A DNA stretch of 64,000 nt, taken from positions 62,001 to 126,000 of the forward strand of contig NZ_BJFL01000013.1 of the NCBI RefSeq assembly GCF_005405885.1, read 5' to 3'. This document shows positions 43,350-52,400 of the stretch, piece after piece. Made by a program: the position numbers and the translations under genes. The DNA comes from Gandjariella thermophila. Its GTDB lineage: Bacteria; Actinomycetota; Actinomycetes; Mycobacteriales; Pseudonocardiaceae. A model generated the notes under the pieces. It saw only the letters and a program-made list of their open reading frames with translations, had not been told where the DNA came from and did no database searches. Every line of letters begins with the position of its first letter. Positions within the stretch are counted from its first letter, which is position 1.

Positions 43350-43856
43350 TCAGTAGTACCCCGTTTCGCCGTCGAGAAGCTCGCGGATGGCGTCCGCGTG
43401 GCCGGCGTGGCGCGCGGTCTCCTCGATCATGTGGAGCAGCATCCAGCGCAGCGTCCCGGAGGATGCCTGGTAGTCGGGATGGCGACCGGCCTCGTCCAGC
43501 GAATGGCTGGCGATGATCTCGTTGGAGACGGCGCACTGCCGGTCGTACTCGTCGAGCAGCCGTGCGAGCGGCACACCGTCCACCCGCATGTCGGCGTCGC
43601 CGTCCTCGAAGATCGGCCCGACGGCGGGCCTGCCCAGGAAGAGCGCCTCGAACCAGAGGAACTCCACCCAGCGCAGGTGCGACACGATCCCGGCCATGGT
43701 CATCAGCGGGGACGACGGCAGGACGGCCCGGTGCGCCTCCGACTCGGACAGGCCTTCGCATTTGAAGTGGATGACCGCGCGCTGCAGGTCGAGCCAGCCG
43801 AGGAGCTGGGCCCGCTCGTCGGCGTCGAAAGCCGGCCGAATCCGAGGTGGAGGCAT
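43350..43856 (-). CDS. DinB / DUF664 family protein
   Basis: 168 residues of the DinB-like four-helix fold: QLLGWLDLQRAVIHFKCEGLSESEA, then MTMAGIVSHLRWVEFLWFEALFLG (first metal His), and TLRWMLLHMIEETARHAGHADAIRELLDGETGY, the classic HxxxETARHxGHxD C-terminus. Members include thiol-dependent (mycothiol/bacillithiol) S-transferases. Three His residues would bind a divalent metal. It is convergent with the beta-lactamase gene. Confidence 0.93.
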   Translation of the reverse strand: MPPPRIRPAFDADERAQLLGWLDLQRAVIHFKCEGLSESEAHRAVLPSSPLMTMAGIVSHLRWVEFLWFEALFLGRPAVGPIFEDGDADMRVDGVPLARLLDEYDRQCAVSNEIIASHSLDEAGRHPDYQASSGTLRWMLLHMIEETARHAGHADAIRELLDGETGYY

Positions 43857-44205
43857 GGAGCGACGCTAGACCGGTCCGCGCCGCCCCACACCGCATTTTC
43901 GCGGACCCGCCACCCGTACTGCCGAGGAACCGCGACGCTACGCCATTCGGCCGATATCCGACCTGCCGGGGATGCATTTCCTTCCCACGCCGGTGAGGAA
44001 CGCCACGCGAGTCGCGGTACGGATGCCGTCGGTTCTCGCCGGATTTCTACGGTGTCATCTTGGTTGCCCACATTGCGGCCTGATCAGTCTTCTTGACAGG
44101 TGCTTGGTCGTGGTCAACACTCCCACAGCCGGTAATGTAAGTGATCTGAAAGACCAGAATGGACTAGTCCAATCTGGACGGTAACCCACGGCCGGAGGAC
44201 GCGCT
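43857..44205. other. 349-bp divergent intergenic region (DinB / GH18)
   Basis: AT-richer than its flanks, with no credible coding frame. It holds a TTGACA hexamer (44093-44098), a TGGTCGTGGTC direct repeat just after it, the DasR-like palindrome at 44154-44177 and a GGAGGA ribosome-binding site (44194-44199) for the GH18 gene. The -10 element could not be fixed. Confidence 0.5.
44154..44177. promoter_or_regulatory. DasR/NagR-like operator upstream of GH18 gene
   Basis: Perfect 12-bp palindrome TGGACTAGTCCA at 44160-44171, extended by CCAGA and TCTGG arms with one mismatched pair each side. The streptomycete DasR site core is TGGTCTAGACCA; this differs by one symmetric change per half. It lies 34 bp before the start of a chitinase-like gene, the expected kind of DasR target. 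Confidence 0.5.
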
Positions 44206-45969
44206 GTGCGAGGCGGAGTGGAACCACCGTGGCGCTGGCACCAGAACTCTCGACGCGGCCGCGTCCTTCGACTGCGGGGATGGCGGTTGCCGCGGTTAAA
44301 ACGGTGGGTATACGCGTTAACCGCATTCGTGGTGGTCGCCGTGGCCACGGCCCTCGTCGCCGTCGTTGAGCACGAGGGCGCCCGGAACCCGTCCGCGCCG
44401 AATGTCACCCTGGGGAACCGCTCGGACATCGGCGCGCGGCTGCCCGACAGCTGGTACGGGGCCGCGCCCTACGCGATGCCGCTGCGCAGCGACCCACCCG
44501 ACCTTCCGCGCCTCATGGCGGCGACCGGGCAGCAGTCGTTCACGCTGGCCGTCGTGCGCGCACCCGACGACGGTGGTTGCCGTCCCGCCTGGGACGGGGA
44601 CAAGCCGGTAGCCGCGGACACCACGGTCGGCAAGGTGATCACGGCTGTGCGGGCCGCCGGCGGGGACGTCTCGGTGTCCTTCGGTGGCTACGGCGGCACG
44701 AAGCTGGGCCAGGTCTGCGGCAGCGCCCAGGCCACCGCGGACGCCTACCAGCAGGTGATCGACCGCTACCGGCTGAAGGCGGTCGACTTCGATCTCGAAC
44801 CGCCCGGCTACGGCAGCCCGGACGCGGTCGCCAACGAGTTGGCCGCCGCGCGGATCCTGCAGGAGCACAACCCCGGGCTGTACGTCTCGGTCACCACGGC
44901 CGGCAGCGCGGCGGGCACCGGCCCGTTCGGCCAGCAGATGCTCAACCAGGCCAAGCGGGTCGGGTTCGCCCCGAACAACTACGCCATCACGCCGTTCGGC
45001 GGTGGCTTCGTCGGGTCCGGCAGCCAGATCAGTGCACTGGAGGCGTTCCACGGCATCCTGATGAACACCTTCGGCTGGGACAGCGCCACCGCATACGCCC
45101 GGGAAGGCTTCGCCGGCATCAACGGCACCTCTGACGCCGGCGAGGTGTTCACCCAGGCTGACTTCCAGGCCGTGCTCGACTACGCCATCGGCCACAAGCT
45201 GAGCCGCTACACGTTCTTCACGGTCAACCGCGACCGACCGTGCGCCTCGCCAACCGACAACGGCGTGTGCAGCAACATCCCCCAGCGCCCAGGGGACTTC
45301 ACCACCCTCACCACACGGTTCGGCAACGCGACGGCGCCCACAGCCTCGGTGACGAGTGCGGCCACCGCGCCACCCCCACCGACGGCCGCGATGATCCCGA
45401 CGACCACCACGACGACCACCAGAAGCACCACGACGGGGGTCGCCGTGGCCCCGCCGGTGCGGTATTTCGCGGTGGCCGGGCCGGGATGTTCCAACAACTC
45501 GACCGGAATCAGGCCGGTGGGGTATTACACCGATCGCAACACCGGCTGGGTGACGAACACGGGCGGCTTCGTGGGCTCCGGATGCGACGGGCACTACCTG
45601 TCCGTACCCATGTCCGGTGACCGGTACCGGGACGACGAGAACTCGATGTGGTGGTATTTCGACACGCGTCCGGTCCTGGGTGGGAGTTGCCGGGTGTCCG
45701 TCTATGTTCCCGACGACGGCGACATCCAGAACGTCGGCGGCCACCCCACCTTCTACACCGTGTACAGCAACGATGGGAGCAGCGGCCAGACCGGTCAGTT
45801 CACCATTGACCAGGTGTACAACCGCGGAAATTGGGTCGACGCCGGCTCCTTTCCGGTCAACGGCCGTGGCATCTCGATCGAACTACACACCCGTGGCCAG
45901 GACTGGGTGGGAGATCAGCGCACCAACGCCCACCATGCCGCCGCCCAGATCAGCGCCACATGCACGTAG
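44206..45969 (+). CDS. Membrane-anchored GH18 (chitinase-like) enzyme with C-terminal carbohydrate-type domain
   Basis: 587 residues, GTG start behind GGAGGA. A basic N-terminus and one transmembrane helix (~35-52) act as anchor or uncleaved signal. Residues ~75-375 are a GH18 barrel: SVSFGGYGGTKLGQVC and the catalytic strand AVDFDLEPPG (DxDxE). A Pro/Thr-rich linker (~378-420) follows. The C-terminal ~155 residues (YYTDRNTGWVTN, SCRVSVYVPDDG, FTIDQVYNRGNWVDAGSF) resemble golvesin/CBM-like sandwich domains. Likely extracellular action on chitin or a GlcNAc polymer; a DasR-like site precedes it. Confidence 0.85.
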   Translation: MRGGVEPPWRWHQNSRRGRVLRLRGWRLPRLKRWVYALTAFVVVAVATALVAVVEHEGARNPSAPNVTLGNRSDIGARLPDSWYGAAPYAMPLRSDPPDLPRLMAATGQQSFTLAVVRAPDDGGCRPAWDGDKPVAADTTVGKVITAVRAAGGDVSVSFGGYGGTKLGQVCGSAQATADAYQQVIDRYRLKAVDFDLEPPGYGSPDAVANELAAARILQEHNPGLYVSVTTAGSAAGTGPFGQQMLNQAKRVGFAPNNYAITPFGGGFVGSGSQISALEAFHGILMNTFGWDSATAYAREGFAGINGTSDAGEVFTQADFQAVLDYAIGHKLSRYTFFTVNRDRPCASPTDNGVCSNIPQRPGDFTTLTTRFGNATAPTASVTSAATAPPPPTAAMIPTTTTTTTRSTTTGVAVAPPVRYFAVAGPGCSNNSTGIRPVGYYTDRNTGWVTNTGGFVGSGCDGHYLSVPMSGDRYRDDENSMWWYFDTRPVLGGSCRVSVYVPDDGDIQNVGGHPTFYTVYSNDGSSGQTGQFTIDQVYNRGNWVDAGSFPVNGRGISIELHTRGQDWVGDQRTNAHHAAAQISATCT

Positions 45970-46083
45970 CGACCACGCGGTCCGGCGCCCGAGAAGGTTG
46001 TTCCATCCCCGACTCCTGACGGCCGTGGTTGTCCGCTTGATCAACTCGTGAAACCCGCCAGATGTTCACGCGTAAGTACAGAC

Positions 46084-46596
46084 ATGGACGAGACACGGCA
46101 CGACCAGATCGATGGAGCCCAAGCGGCGTCGGCGACGAGGCGACCGTCGGTAGCCGTGGGTCTTGCTGTCAGCGTGGGCGGGGCGGTCCTGGTAGTCGGT
46201 GGCATCTGGGCCGCCACGCTGCTACCGATGGACGGCCAGGCCGTCACCGCGGCGAGCAACACCGCACCGACCACGGTGAAGCAGGACGTCATGACCGTCA
46301 GGCCGCCGACGACCCAGCCATCCCAGACCCAGCCATCGCAGGCCGCGCCACCGCGCACCGGCACCGCCGCGCCGACCGTCCTGCCGAGCACCGCACTGGG
46401 CTCGGCGCCGCCGACCACGGTGCAGCCGGGCGGGCACCGCCCGCCCATGTTCGCGCCGCCGCCCTGGTCGCCGCCGCCGCGGTACTCGCCGTCCCCGACC
46501 ACGACCGCCGGGACGGCGACGTCCGGAAAATGCGATGGATACGGAGACGAGAAGGGGAACGGTAAGGGTTGGGGCTGGGGCAACTGCGGAGACTAG
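46084..46596 (+). CDS. Pro/Thr-rich single-pass membrane protein
   Basis: 170 residues from the ATG at 46084 (DETRHDQIDGAQAASATRR). One transmembrane helix (~27-50, VAVGLAVSVGGAVLVVGGIWAATLL) is followed by an extracytoplasmic Pro/Thr/Ser-rich stretch and a Gly/Trp/Cys-containing end (SGKCDGYGDEKGNGKGWGWGNCGD). Two Cys near the end could form a disulfide. No family is recognised. It is co-directional with the GH18 gene 114 bp upstream and may be co-expressed. Confidence 0.65.
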   Translation: MDETRHDQIDGAQAASATRRPSVAVGLAVSVGGAVLVVGGIWAATLLPMDGQAVTAASNTAPTTVKQDVMTVRPPTTQPSQTQPSQAAPPRTGTAAPTVLPSTALGSAPPTTVQPGGHRPPMFAPPPWSPPPRYSPSPTTTAGTATSGKCDGYGDEKGNGKGWGWGNCGD

Positions 46597-46637
46597 CCTG
46601 GCGACACGGATCCCCGCCCCGGGCCCAGCTCGTTGAT

Positions 46638-47801
46638 CTAGCCCTTGAGCAGGGAGCGGGCCATGACCATGCGCTGGATCTGGTTGGTGCCCTCGTAGAT
46701 CTGGGTGATCTTGGCGTCGCGCATCATGCGCTCGACCGGGAAGTCGCGGGTGTAGCCGGCGCCGCCGAACAGTTGGACGGCGTCGGTGGTGACCTCCATG
46801 GCCACGTCGGAGGCATAGCATTTGGCGGCGCTGGAGATGAAGCCGAGGTTCGGCTCGCCGCGCTCGGCGCGGGCCGCGGCCACGTAGACCATGTGCCGCG
46901 CCGCCTCGATCTTCATCGCCATGTCGGCGAGCATGAACTGCACGCCCTGGAAGTCGGCGACGGCCCTGCCGAACTGCTTGCGCTCCTTGACGTAGGCGAC
47001 CGCCGCGTCCAGCGCGCCCTGGGCGATGCCGACCGCCTGAGCGCCGATGGTCGGCCGGGTGTGGTCGAGGGTGCGCAGCGCGGTCTTCAACCCGGTGCCC
47101 GGCTCGCCGATGATCCGGTCGGCCGGGATGGCGCAGTCGGTGAAGTAGATCTCGCAGGTGGGCGAGCCCTTGATGCCGAGCTTGCGCTCCTTGGGGCCGA
47201 CCTCGAAGCCGGGGTCGTCCTTGTGCACCACGAACGCGGAGATGCCGTCGACCGGCTTGGCGGCGTCCGGGTCGGTGACCGCCATCACGGTGTACCAAGC
47301 GGACTCGCCAGCATTGGTGATCCAGCACTTGGTGCCGTTGAGGACCCAGTGATCGCCGTCGAGCCGGGCGCGGGTGCGCATCGACGCGGTGTCGGAACCG
47401 GCCTCCCGCTCGGACAGCGCGTAGGAGCACATCGCCTCGCCGGCCGCGATCGACGGCAGCACCTGCTTCTTCAGCTGGTCGGACGCGGACAGCAGGATCG
47501 GCACGGTGCCCAGCTTGTTCACCGCGGGGATCAGCGAGGAGTTGGCGCAGACCCGGGCGACCTCCTCGATCACGATGCAGGTGGAGATCGCGTCCGCGCC
47601 CTCGCCGCCGTACTCCTCGGGAATGTGCGTGGCGTGGAACCCGGCCTTGACCAGCGCTTCGCGTGCCTCGACGGGGTAGCGCTCATGCTCGTCGACGTCC
47701 GCGGCGTGCGGCGCGATCTCGTTCTCCGCCAGGGAGCGGACCGCCTCGCGCAGCGCCTCGTGCTCCTCGGCGAGCTGGTACGTGCCGAAGCTCGGGTCCA
47801 C
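46638..47801 (-). CDS. fadE25: Acyl-CoA dehydrogenase (FadE25 type)
   Basis: 387 residues. Acyl-CoA dehydrogenase signatures: CSYALSEREAGSDTASM (FAD/substrate loop), GTKCWITNAGESAWYTV, RKLGIKGSPTCEIYF, QFMLADMAMKIEAARHMVY, QLFGGAGYTRDFPVERMMRDAKITQIYEGTNQIQRMV; the Glu of YEGT is the catalytic base. It oxidises short or branched acyl-CoA. The sequence and its place next to purE match Rv3274c. Confidence 0.95.
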   Translation of the reverse strand: MDPSFGTYQLAEEHEALREAVRSLAENEIAPHAADVDEHERYPVEAREALVKAGFHATHIPEEYGGEGADAISTCIVIEEVARVCANSSLIPAVNKLGTVPILLSASDQLKKQVLPSIAAGEAMCSYALSEREAGSDTASMRTRARLDGDHWVLNGTKCWITNAGESAWYTVMAVTDPDAAKPVDGISAFVVHKDDPGFEVGPKERKLGIKGSPTCEIYFTDCAIPADRIIGEPGTGLKTALRTLDHTRPTIGAQAVGIAQGALDAAVAYVKERKQFGRAVADFQGVQFMLADMAMKIEAARHMVYVAAARAERGEPNLGFISSAAKCYASDVAMEVTTDAVQLFGGAGYTRDFPVERMMRDAKITQIYEGTNQIQRMVMARSLLKG

Positions 47802-47933
47802 CGTGATCCCTCCCGTTACTGCTGAGTACGCGAGAGGATGTTAGCGTGCGTTCACGTCTCGGTGGGTGTGCCTTCCGTCGCACCTCGGCCGAGTGGGTGC
47901 CCACCATCGGCGGGCCGGCAGGCGGAGCAGGCG

Positions 47934-48443
47934 TCAGGACCCGGCCAGGCGCTCGCGGAGCGCCGCGTCCTTGTCCAGCACCAGCCGCTCCAGGTCGGCC
48001 TGGAACGCGGCGATCCGCTCGCGCAGGCCGGCGTCCGACGCGGCGAGGATGCGCACGGCGAGCAGGCCGGCATTGCGGGCGCCGCCCACGGAGACGGTGG
48101 CCACCGGGATCCCGGCCGGCATCTGCACGATGGACAGCAGCGAATCCATGCCGTCCAGGTGCGCAAGCGGCACCGGCACGCCGATCACCGGCAGCACGGT
48201 GGCGGAGGCGACCATGCCGGGCAGGTGCGCGGCCCCGCCGGCGCCGGCGATGATCACTCGCAGGCCACGGCCGAGGGCATTGCGGGCGTAGTCCAGCATC
48301 CGCTGCGGTGTGCGGTGCGCGGAGACCACGCTGACCTCGTGCGGCACGTCGAACTCGGCCAGCGCCGTGGCGGCCGCCTCCATCACCGGCCAGTCCGAGT
48401 CGCTGCCCATGATCACGCCGACCACCGGCGCGCGGCTCTCCAT
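47934..48443 (-). CDS. purE: N5-carboxyaminoimidazole ribonucleotide mutase
   Basis: 169 residues from the ATG at 48443, overlapping the purK stop by 1 nt (TGATG). Signature [20 protein letters not shown] at the N-terminus; [64 protein letters not shown]. It moves the carboxyl of N5-CAIR to C4, giving CAIR, in purine synthesis right after PurK. Confidence 0.97.
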   Translation of the reverse strand: MESRAPVVGVIMGSDSDWPVMEAAATALAEFDVPHEVSVVSAHRTPQRMLDYARNALGRGLRVIIAGAGGAAHLPGMVASATVLPVIGVPVPLAHLDGMDSLLSIVQMPAGIPVATVSVGGARNAGLLAVRILAASDAGLRERIAAFQADLERLVLDKDAALRERLAGS

Positions 48444-49636
48444 CAGGTACCTCCGTGGATGTCCCAGCCGTCTGGCCATTCCGCGTGGGACAGCCAGTGC
48501 GCGGCGAGCCGTGCCCGCCGGCGCACCTCGGCCATCCGCTCGCCCAGCACGGTCACGTGGCCGATCTTGCGGCCCGGGCGCTCCGCCTTGCCGTACAGGT
48601 GCACGTGCGCGTCGGGGAACCGGGCGAACAGGTGGTGCAGCCGCTCGTCCGGGCCCATCTTCGGGGCGGCCGGTGCGCCCAGCACGTTGGCCATCACCAC
48701 GGCCGGGGCCAGCGGGTCGGTGGCGCCCAGCGGGTAGTCCAGCACGGCCCGCAGGTGCTGCTCGAACTGGGAGGTGCGGGCGCCCTCGATCGTCCAGTGG
48801 CCGGAGTTGTGCGGCCGCATGGCCAGCTCGTTGACCACCAGGCCGTCCCGGCCATCGAACAGCTCCACCGCCAGCACCCCGACCACGCCCAGTTCCTCGG
48901 CGATGCGCAGCGCCATCTCCTGGGCGTACGCGGCCGACTCGGCCGGCACGTCGGGCGCGGGGGCCAGGACCTCGACGCAGATGCCGTCCTCCTGCACGGT
49001 CTGCACCAGCGGCCAGGCCCCGCCCTGCCCGAACGGCGAGCGGGCGACCAGCGCGGCCAGCTCGCGCCGCATCGGCACGCACTGCTCGGCGATCAGTCGG
49101 GTGCCGGACTCGAGCAGTTCCGGCACCGTGCGGTGGACACTCTCCGGGGTGTTCAGCATCCACACCCCGCGCCCGTCGTAGCCGCCGCTGATCGCCTTGA
49201 GCACGCACGGCCAGCCGTGCGCGACGCCGAACTTCAGCACCTCGTCGACCGAGGCGACCGGCGCGAACGGCGGCACGGGCAGACCCAGGTCGGCCAGCCG
49301 CTCCCGCATGGCCAGCTTGTCCTGGGCGTAGCGCAGCGCGTCCGGACCAGGATGGACCCGCACCCCCTCGGCGACCAGTGCACGCAGGTGCTCGTTGGGC
49401 ACGTGCTCGTGGTCGAAGGTGAGCACGTCGCAGCCGGCCGCGAAGGAGCGCAGGGCCTCCAGATCGGTGTGGTGGCCGACCACCACGTCGCCGCTGACCA
49501 GGGCCGCCGGGTCGGTTTCGGACACCGCGAGCACGCGCAGGGACTGGCCGAGCGGGATCGCCGCCTGGTGCGTCATCCGGGCGAGCTGACCGCCACCGAC
49601 CATGCCGACGACGGGGAAGCCAGTGCGTGGGTCCAC
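48443..49636 (-). CDS. purK: N5-carboxyaminoimidazole ribonucleotide synthase
   Basis: 397 residues, GTG start. ATP-grasp enzyme: [18 protein letters not shown] at the N-terminus; [29 protein letters not shown] (nucleotide loop); [35 protein letters not shown] (metal-binding Glu/Asn). It carboxylates AIR using ATP and bicarbonate. It is coupled to purE. The start follows the dispersed repeat copy C by 37 nt. Confidence 0.97.
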   Translation of the reverse strand: MDPRTGFPVVGMVGGGQLARMTHQAAIPLGQSLRVLAVSETDPAALVSGDVVVGHHTDLEALRSFAAGCDVLTFDHEHVPNEHLRALVAEGVRVHPGPDALRYAQDKLAMRERLADLGLPVPPFAPVASVDEVLKFGVAHGWPCVLKAISGGYDGRGVWMLNTPESVHRTVPELLESGTRLIAEQCVPMRRELAALVARSPFGQGGAWPLVQTVQEDGICVEVLAPAPDVPAESAAYAQEMALRIAEELGVVGVLAVELFDGRDGLVVNELAMRPHNSGHWTIEGARTSQFEQHLRAVLDYPLGATDPLAPAVVMANVLGAPAAPKMGPDERLHHLFARFPDAHVHLYGKAERPGRKIGHVTVLGERMAEVRRRARLAAHWLSHAEWPDGWDIHGGT

Positions 49637-49673
49637 GGGAACCGCAGCCTAAACGAGCCGGTCAGCCCGACTT

Positions 49674-49844
49674 TCAGTGCCTGTCTGAGAACGCGCGCCG
49701 CGATCGTGCCGCCGAGGCTCGCAGGGACCGGGCACGTCCCTGTTTGTCCTGGTGGCTCGCCCCCCACGATCGCAGGGGCTTCGCCCTGGCGCGTTCCGCA
49801 AATCAGCATCGCAGGTCAGTCCAGTTTCCGGAACAGGCTGTCGG
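49674..49844 (-). repeat. Dispersed intergenic repeat, copy C (171 bp)
   Basis: It has the same length and the same end blocks as copy A, reading toward purK: GACAG start, CCTGCGATG, GGAACGCGCCAGGGCGAAGC, then CACGATCGCGGCGCGCGTTC and CACTGA. Relative to copies A and D it lacks 2 nt near the distal block, shifting the internal frame that begins MLICGTRQGEAPA. Confidence 0.75.
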
Positions 49845-49995
49845 CGGCCACCGCTCGCTCACACGGGGCCGCGGGCGCGCTTCGCCGGGCCGGGGCCGGT
49901 GGGCTCGGCGACACTGGGCACGGAAGGTTCCGGGCACGGCGCTGGGGGGAGAGTTCGGCGCTCGGGCTTCCCTCCGCCTCGCCTGCCGCGGATAC

Positions 49996-50019
49996 CCGCG
50001 CGGCCGGGGGGCCGCGCGG
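49996..50019 (+). other. Strong hairpin in the sigma factor leader
   Basis: Ten-base-pair perfect stem (CCGCGCGGCC / GGCCGCGCGG) with a GGGG loop, ending 34 nt before the sigma GTG at 50054. It could be a leader control element; nothing ties it to a known class. Confidence 0.35.
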
Positions 50020-50053
50020 TCGCGTGCGCACGCGCGGAAGGGGGAGGAGCCAC

Positions 50054-51232
50054 GTGTCGACCGTTGCCACCGAGGTGTCGGGCCTCAGCGATCCGGAGCT
50101 GATCGCTTCGGTCCGCGGCGGTTACGCCGACGCGTACCGCGCGCTCTACCAGCGGCACGTGGCCGCCGCCGGCAAGCTGGCCCGGCAGCTCGCCGGCTCC
50201 GCCGAGGAGGCCGAGGACCTGGTGGCCGAGGCGTTCGCCCGGGTGCTGAACGCGCTGCGCGCCGGTCGGGGGCCGGACGCGGCGTTCCGCGCGTACCTGC
50301 TCACCGCGCTGCGCCACGTGGCCTACGACAAGGCCCGCCGCGACCGCCGGATGTCGCTGGCAGCGGACGTCGCCGCGGTGGCCGGCGCGGGCGCGACCAG
50401 CGTGCCGTTCCAGGACACCGCCCTGGCCCACCTGGAGCGCTCGCTCGCCGCCCGCGCCTTCGCCCGGCTGCCCGAGCGGTGGCAGGCGGTGCTGTGGCAC
50501 ACCGAGATCGAGGGCCAGCTTCCGGCCGAGGTGGCGCCGCTGCTGGGCCTCACCCAGAACGGGGTGTCCGCACTCGCGCACCGGGCCAGGGAGGGGCTGC
50601 GCCAGGCGTACCTGCAGGCACACCTGGCGCAGGCACCGACGGAACGGTGCCGGCTCGTCGTCAACCGGCTGGGCGCCTGGACCCGCAGCGGGCTGTCCCG
50701 GCGGGAGGCCGCGCAGGTGGAGCAGCACCTGGATGGCTGCGCGGCGTGCCGGTCGATGGCCGACGAACTGGCCGACGTCAACGGCACCCTGCGGGCCGTG
50801 GTGGCGCCACTGGTGCTCGGCTCGGCGGCGGCCGGCTACCTGGCGCCCATCCCGCCCGCCGGGCCGCCACCGGCGACGGGATCGGCGGCCCCCGCTCCGG
50901 CGCCGGACTCGCTGGTCCGGCACCTGCTGCGGCTGATCACCTGGCTCGCCGCGATGGCCACGGCCACCACGGTGGGGTTGACCTCGGACGCGAACCGGAA
51001 CGTCGCCCCGCTGGCCTGGGACACTCCGCCGGCCGGGCTCAACCCGGCGCCGGCCCAGCGGGCGCCCGGGGAGCGAGCGCCGGCCGAGCACTCCCGGCCG
51101 AACGGACCGGTGCCGCCGGCCGCGGACCGGTCCGGACCGGTGGGATCTTCGGCCGGACGGGTGACACCCGGCGGTGAGTTATCTCCCCGGAGTGACCGGG
51201 TCGGCCGGCGGGGGTTAGCCCGACCTCCGTAG
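50054..51232 (+). CDS. ECF-type sigma factor fused to zinc-finger anti-sigma-like domain and membrane helix
   Basis: 392 residues, GTG behind GGGGAGGAGC. Region 2 lies at ~20-95 (YRALYQRHVAAAGKLARQL, EEAEDLVAEAFARVL, RAYLLTALRHVAYDKARR). Region 4 lies at ~130-190 (RLPERWQAVLWHTEIEGQLPAEVAPLLGLTQNGVSALAHRAREGL). Then EQHLDGCAACRSM, the HxxxCxxC zinc finger of anti-sigma factors, and a hydrophobic helix (~295-315, LLRLITWLAAMATATTVGL), ending in a disordered Pro-rich tail outside. Sigma and brake sit on one chain. The signal is unknown. Confidence 0.9.
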   Translation: MSTVATEVSGLSDPELIASVRGGYADAYRALYQRHVAAAGKLARQLAGSAEEAEDLVAEAFARVLNALRAGRGPDAAFRAYLLTALRHVAYDKARRDRRMSLAADVAAVAGAGATSVPFQDTALAHLERSLAARAFARLPERWQAVLWHTEIEGQLPAEVAPLLGLTQNGVSALAHRAREGLRQAYLQAHLAQAPTERCRLVVNRLGAWTRSGLSRREAAQVEQHLDGCAACRSMADELADVNGTLRAVVAPLVLGSAAAGYLAPIPPAGPPPATGSAAPAPAPDSLVRHLLRLITWLAAMATATTVGLTSDANRNVAPLAWDTPPAGLNPAPAQRAPGERAPAEHSRPNGPVPPAADRSGPVGSSAGRVTPGGELSPRSDRVGRRGLARPP

Positions 51233-51241
51233 ACTACGTCG

Positions 51242-51802
51242 GTGCCCCCTCTCGACACCGCGCTCGCGCGCGTCCCCGAGCCCGTGCGTTCGCTGATCGT
51301 GAAGCATCAGGAGTTGCTGAAGTTCGCCGTGGTCGGTGGCACCACATTCGTGATCGACAACGGTGTCTGGTGGGCGCTGAAGACCACCGTGCTGGACAGC
51401 AAGCCGGTGACCGCGAAAGCGATCGGCGTGCTGGTCGCCACCATCGCCTCCTACGTGCTCAGCCGCGAGTGGTCCTTCCGCACCCGCGGCGGCCGGGAAC
51501 GCGCCCACGAGGCCGCGCTGTTCTTCCTGATCAGCGGCATCGGCGTGGGAATCAACCTGGTCCCGGTGTGGATCTCCCGGTACGTGCTGCACCTGCAGGT
51601 GCCCACGGTCGGCTGGTACGTCCAGGAGATCGCCGACTTCGTCAGCGGGTCGATGCTCGGCATGCTGCTGGCCATGGTGTTCCGGTTCTGGGCGTTCCGG
51701 AAGTGGGTCTTCCCGCAGGAGAACGCCCGGCCGCGGCGCGCCGCCACCGTGCTCCGTGCGGTGCGCAGCAACTCCGACAACGACTCGGAACGGGTGGCCT
51801 GA
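51242..51802 (+). CDS. GtrA-family membrane protein, copy 1
   Basis: 186 residues, four transmembrane helices. FAVVGGTTFVIDNGVWWAL begins the GtrA domain, followed by TAKAIGVLVATIASYVLSREWSFRTRGG and RFWAFRKWVFP. The family is linked to flipping or transfer of polyprenyl-linked sugars; M. tuberculosis has one such protein (Rv3277) at this place. It starts 9 nt after the sigma factor stop, so the two may share a transcript. A near twin follows. Confidence 0.9.
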   Translation: MPPLDTALARVPEPVRSLIVKHQELLKFAVVGGTTFVIDNGVWWALKTTVLDSKPVTAKAIGVLVATIASYVLSREWSFRTRGGRERAHEAALFFLISGIGVGINLVPVWISRYVLHLQVPTVGWYVQEIADFVSGSMLGMLLAMVFRFWAFRKWVFPQENARPRRAATVLRAVRSNSDNDSERVA

Positions 51803-51858
51803 ACTCCCGGCAACCCACGCTCACCTGGCGTTTCCGCGAGCGTTCCTAGAATGCGGGC

Positions 51859-52395
51859 GTGGTCGGGGTGGAGACGGTGCTGGGCCGGATGCCCGAGGGC
51901 GTCCGGGCGCTGGCCCTCCGGCACGGCGAGTTGCTCAAGTTCGTCGTGGTGGGCGGCACCTGCTTCGTCATCGACACCGCGATCTTCGTCCTGCTCAAGA
52001 CCACGGTGCTGGCCCCCAAGCCGGTCACCGCGAAGGTCGTCGCCACGCTGGTGGCCACGATCGTGTCCTACGTGCTCAACCGGGAGTGGTCGTTCCGCAC
52101 CCGCGGCGGCCGGGAACGCGCCCACGAGGCGGCACTGTTCTTCCTGATCAGCGCGATCGGTGTGGTGCTGAACTCGGCGCCGCTGTGGACCTCCCGGTAC
52201 GTGCTGCACCTGCAGGTGCCGCTGGTGTCCCGGCTGGTCCAGGAGGTCGCCGACTTCACCAGCGCGCAACTCGTCGGCACCCTGCTGGCCATGGGATTCC
52301 GCTGGTGGGGCTTCCGGAAGTGGGTCTTTCCCCGCGCCGGCGGGCGCACCGCGCGGATTCGGCTCGTCCCCGACCCTCCGGAGGACGAGGGTTAG
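51859..52395 (+). CDS. GtrA-family membrane protein, copy 2
   Basis: 178 residues, GTG start, same four-helix GtrA layout: FVVVGGTCFVIDTAIFVLL, then REWSFRTRGGRERAHEAAL and RWWGFRKWVFP. The central ~25 codons are almost identical in DNA to copy 1 (51469-51536 versus 52084-52151), while the ends differ. It is convergent with the histidine kinase (5 nt apart). Confidence 0.9.
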   Translation: MVGVETVLGRMPEGVRALALRHGELLKFVVVGGTCFVIDTAIFVLLKTTVLAPKPVTAKVVATLVATIVSYVLNREWSFRTRGGRERAHEAALFFLISAIGVVLNSAPLWTSRYVLHLQVPLVSRLVQEVADFTSAQLVGTLLAMGFRWWGFRKWVFPRAGGRTARIRLVPDPPEDEG

Positions 52396-52400
52396 CGGGC

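Larger units (their letters stand above)
49637..50053. other. 417-bp divergent region between purK and the sigma factor
   Basis: It contains repeat copy C (49674-49844), which occupies the purK side, and then about 200 bp of GC-rich leader for the sigma gene with a strong hairpin (49996-50019). A minus-strand frame of 78 codons (49573-49809) runs across the repeat into purK's 5' end but has no independent support. Confidence 0.5.
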
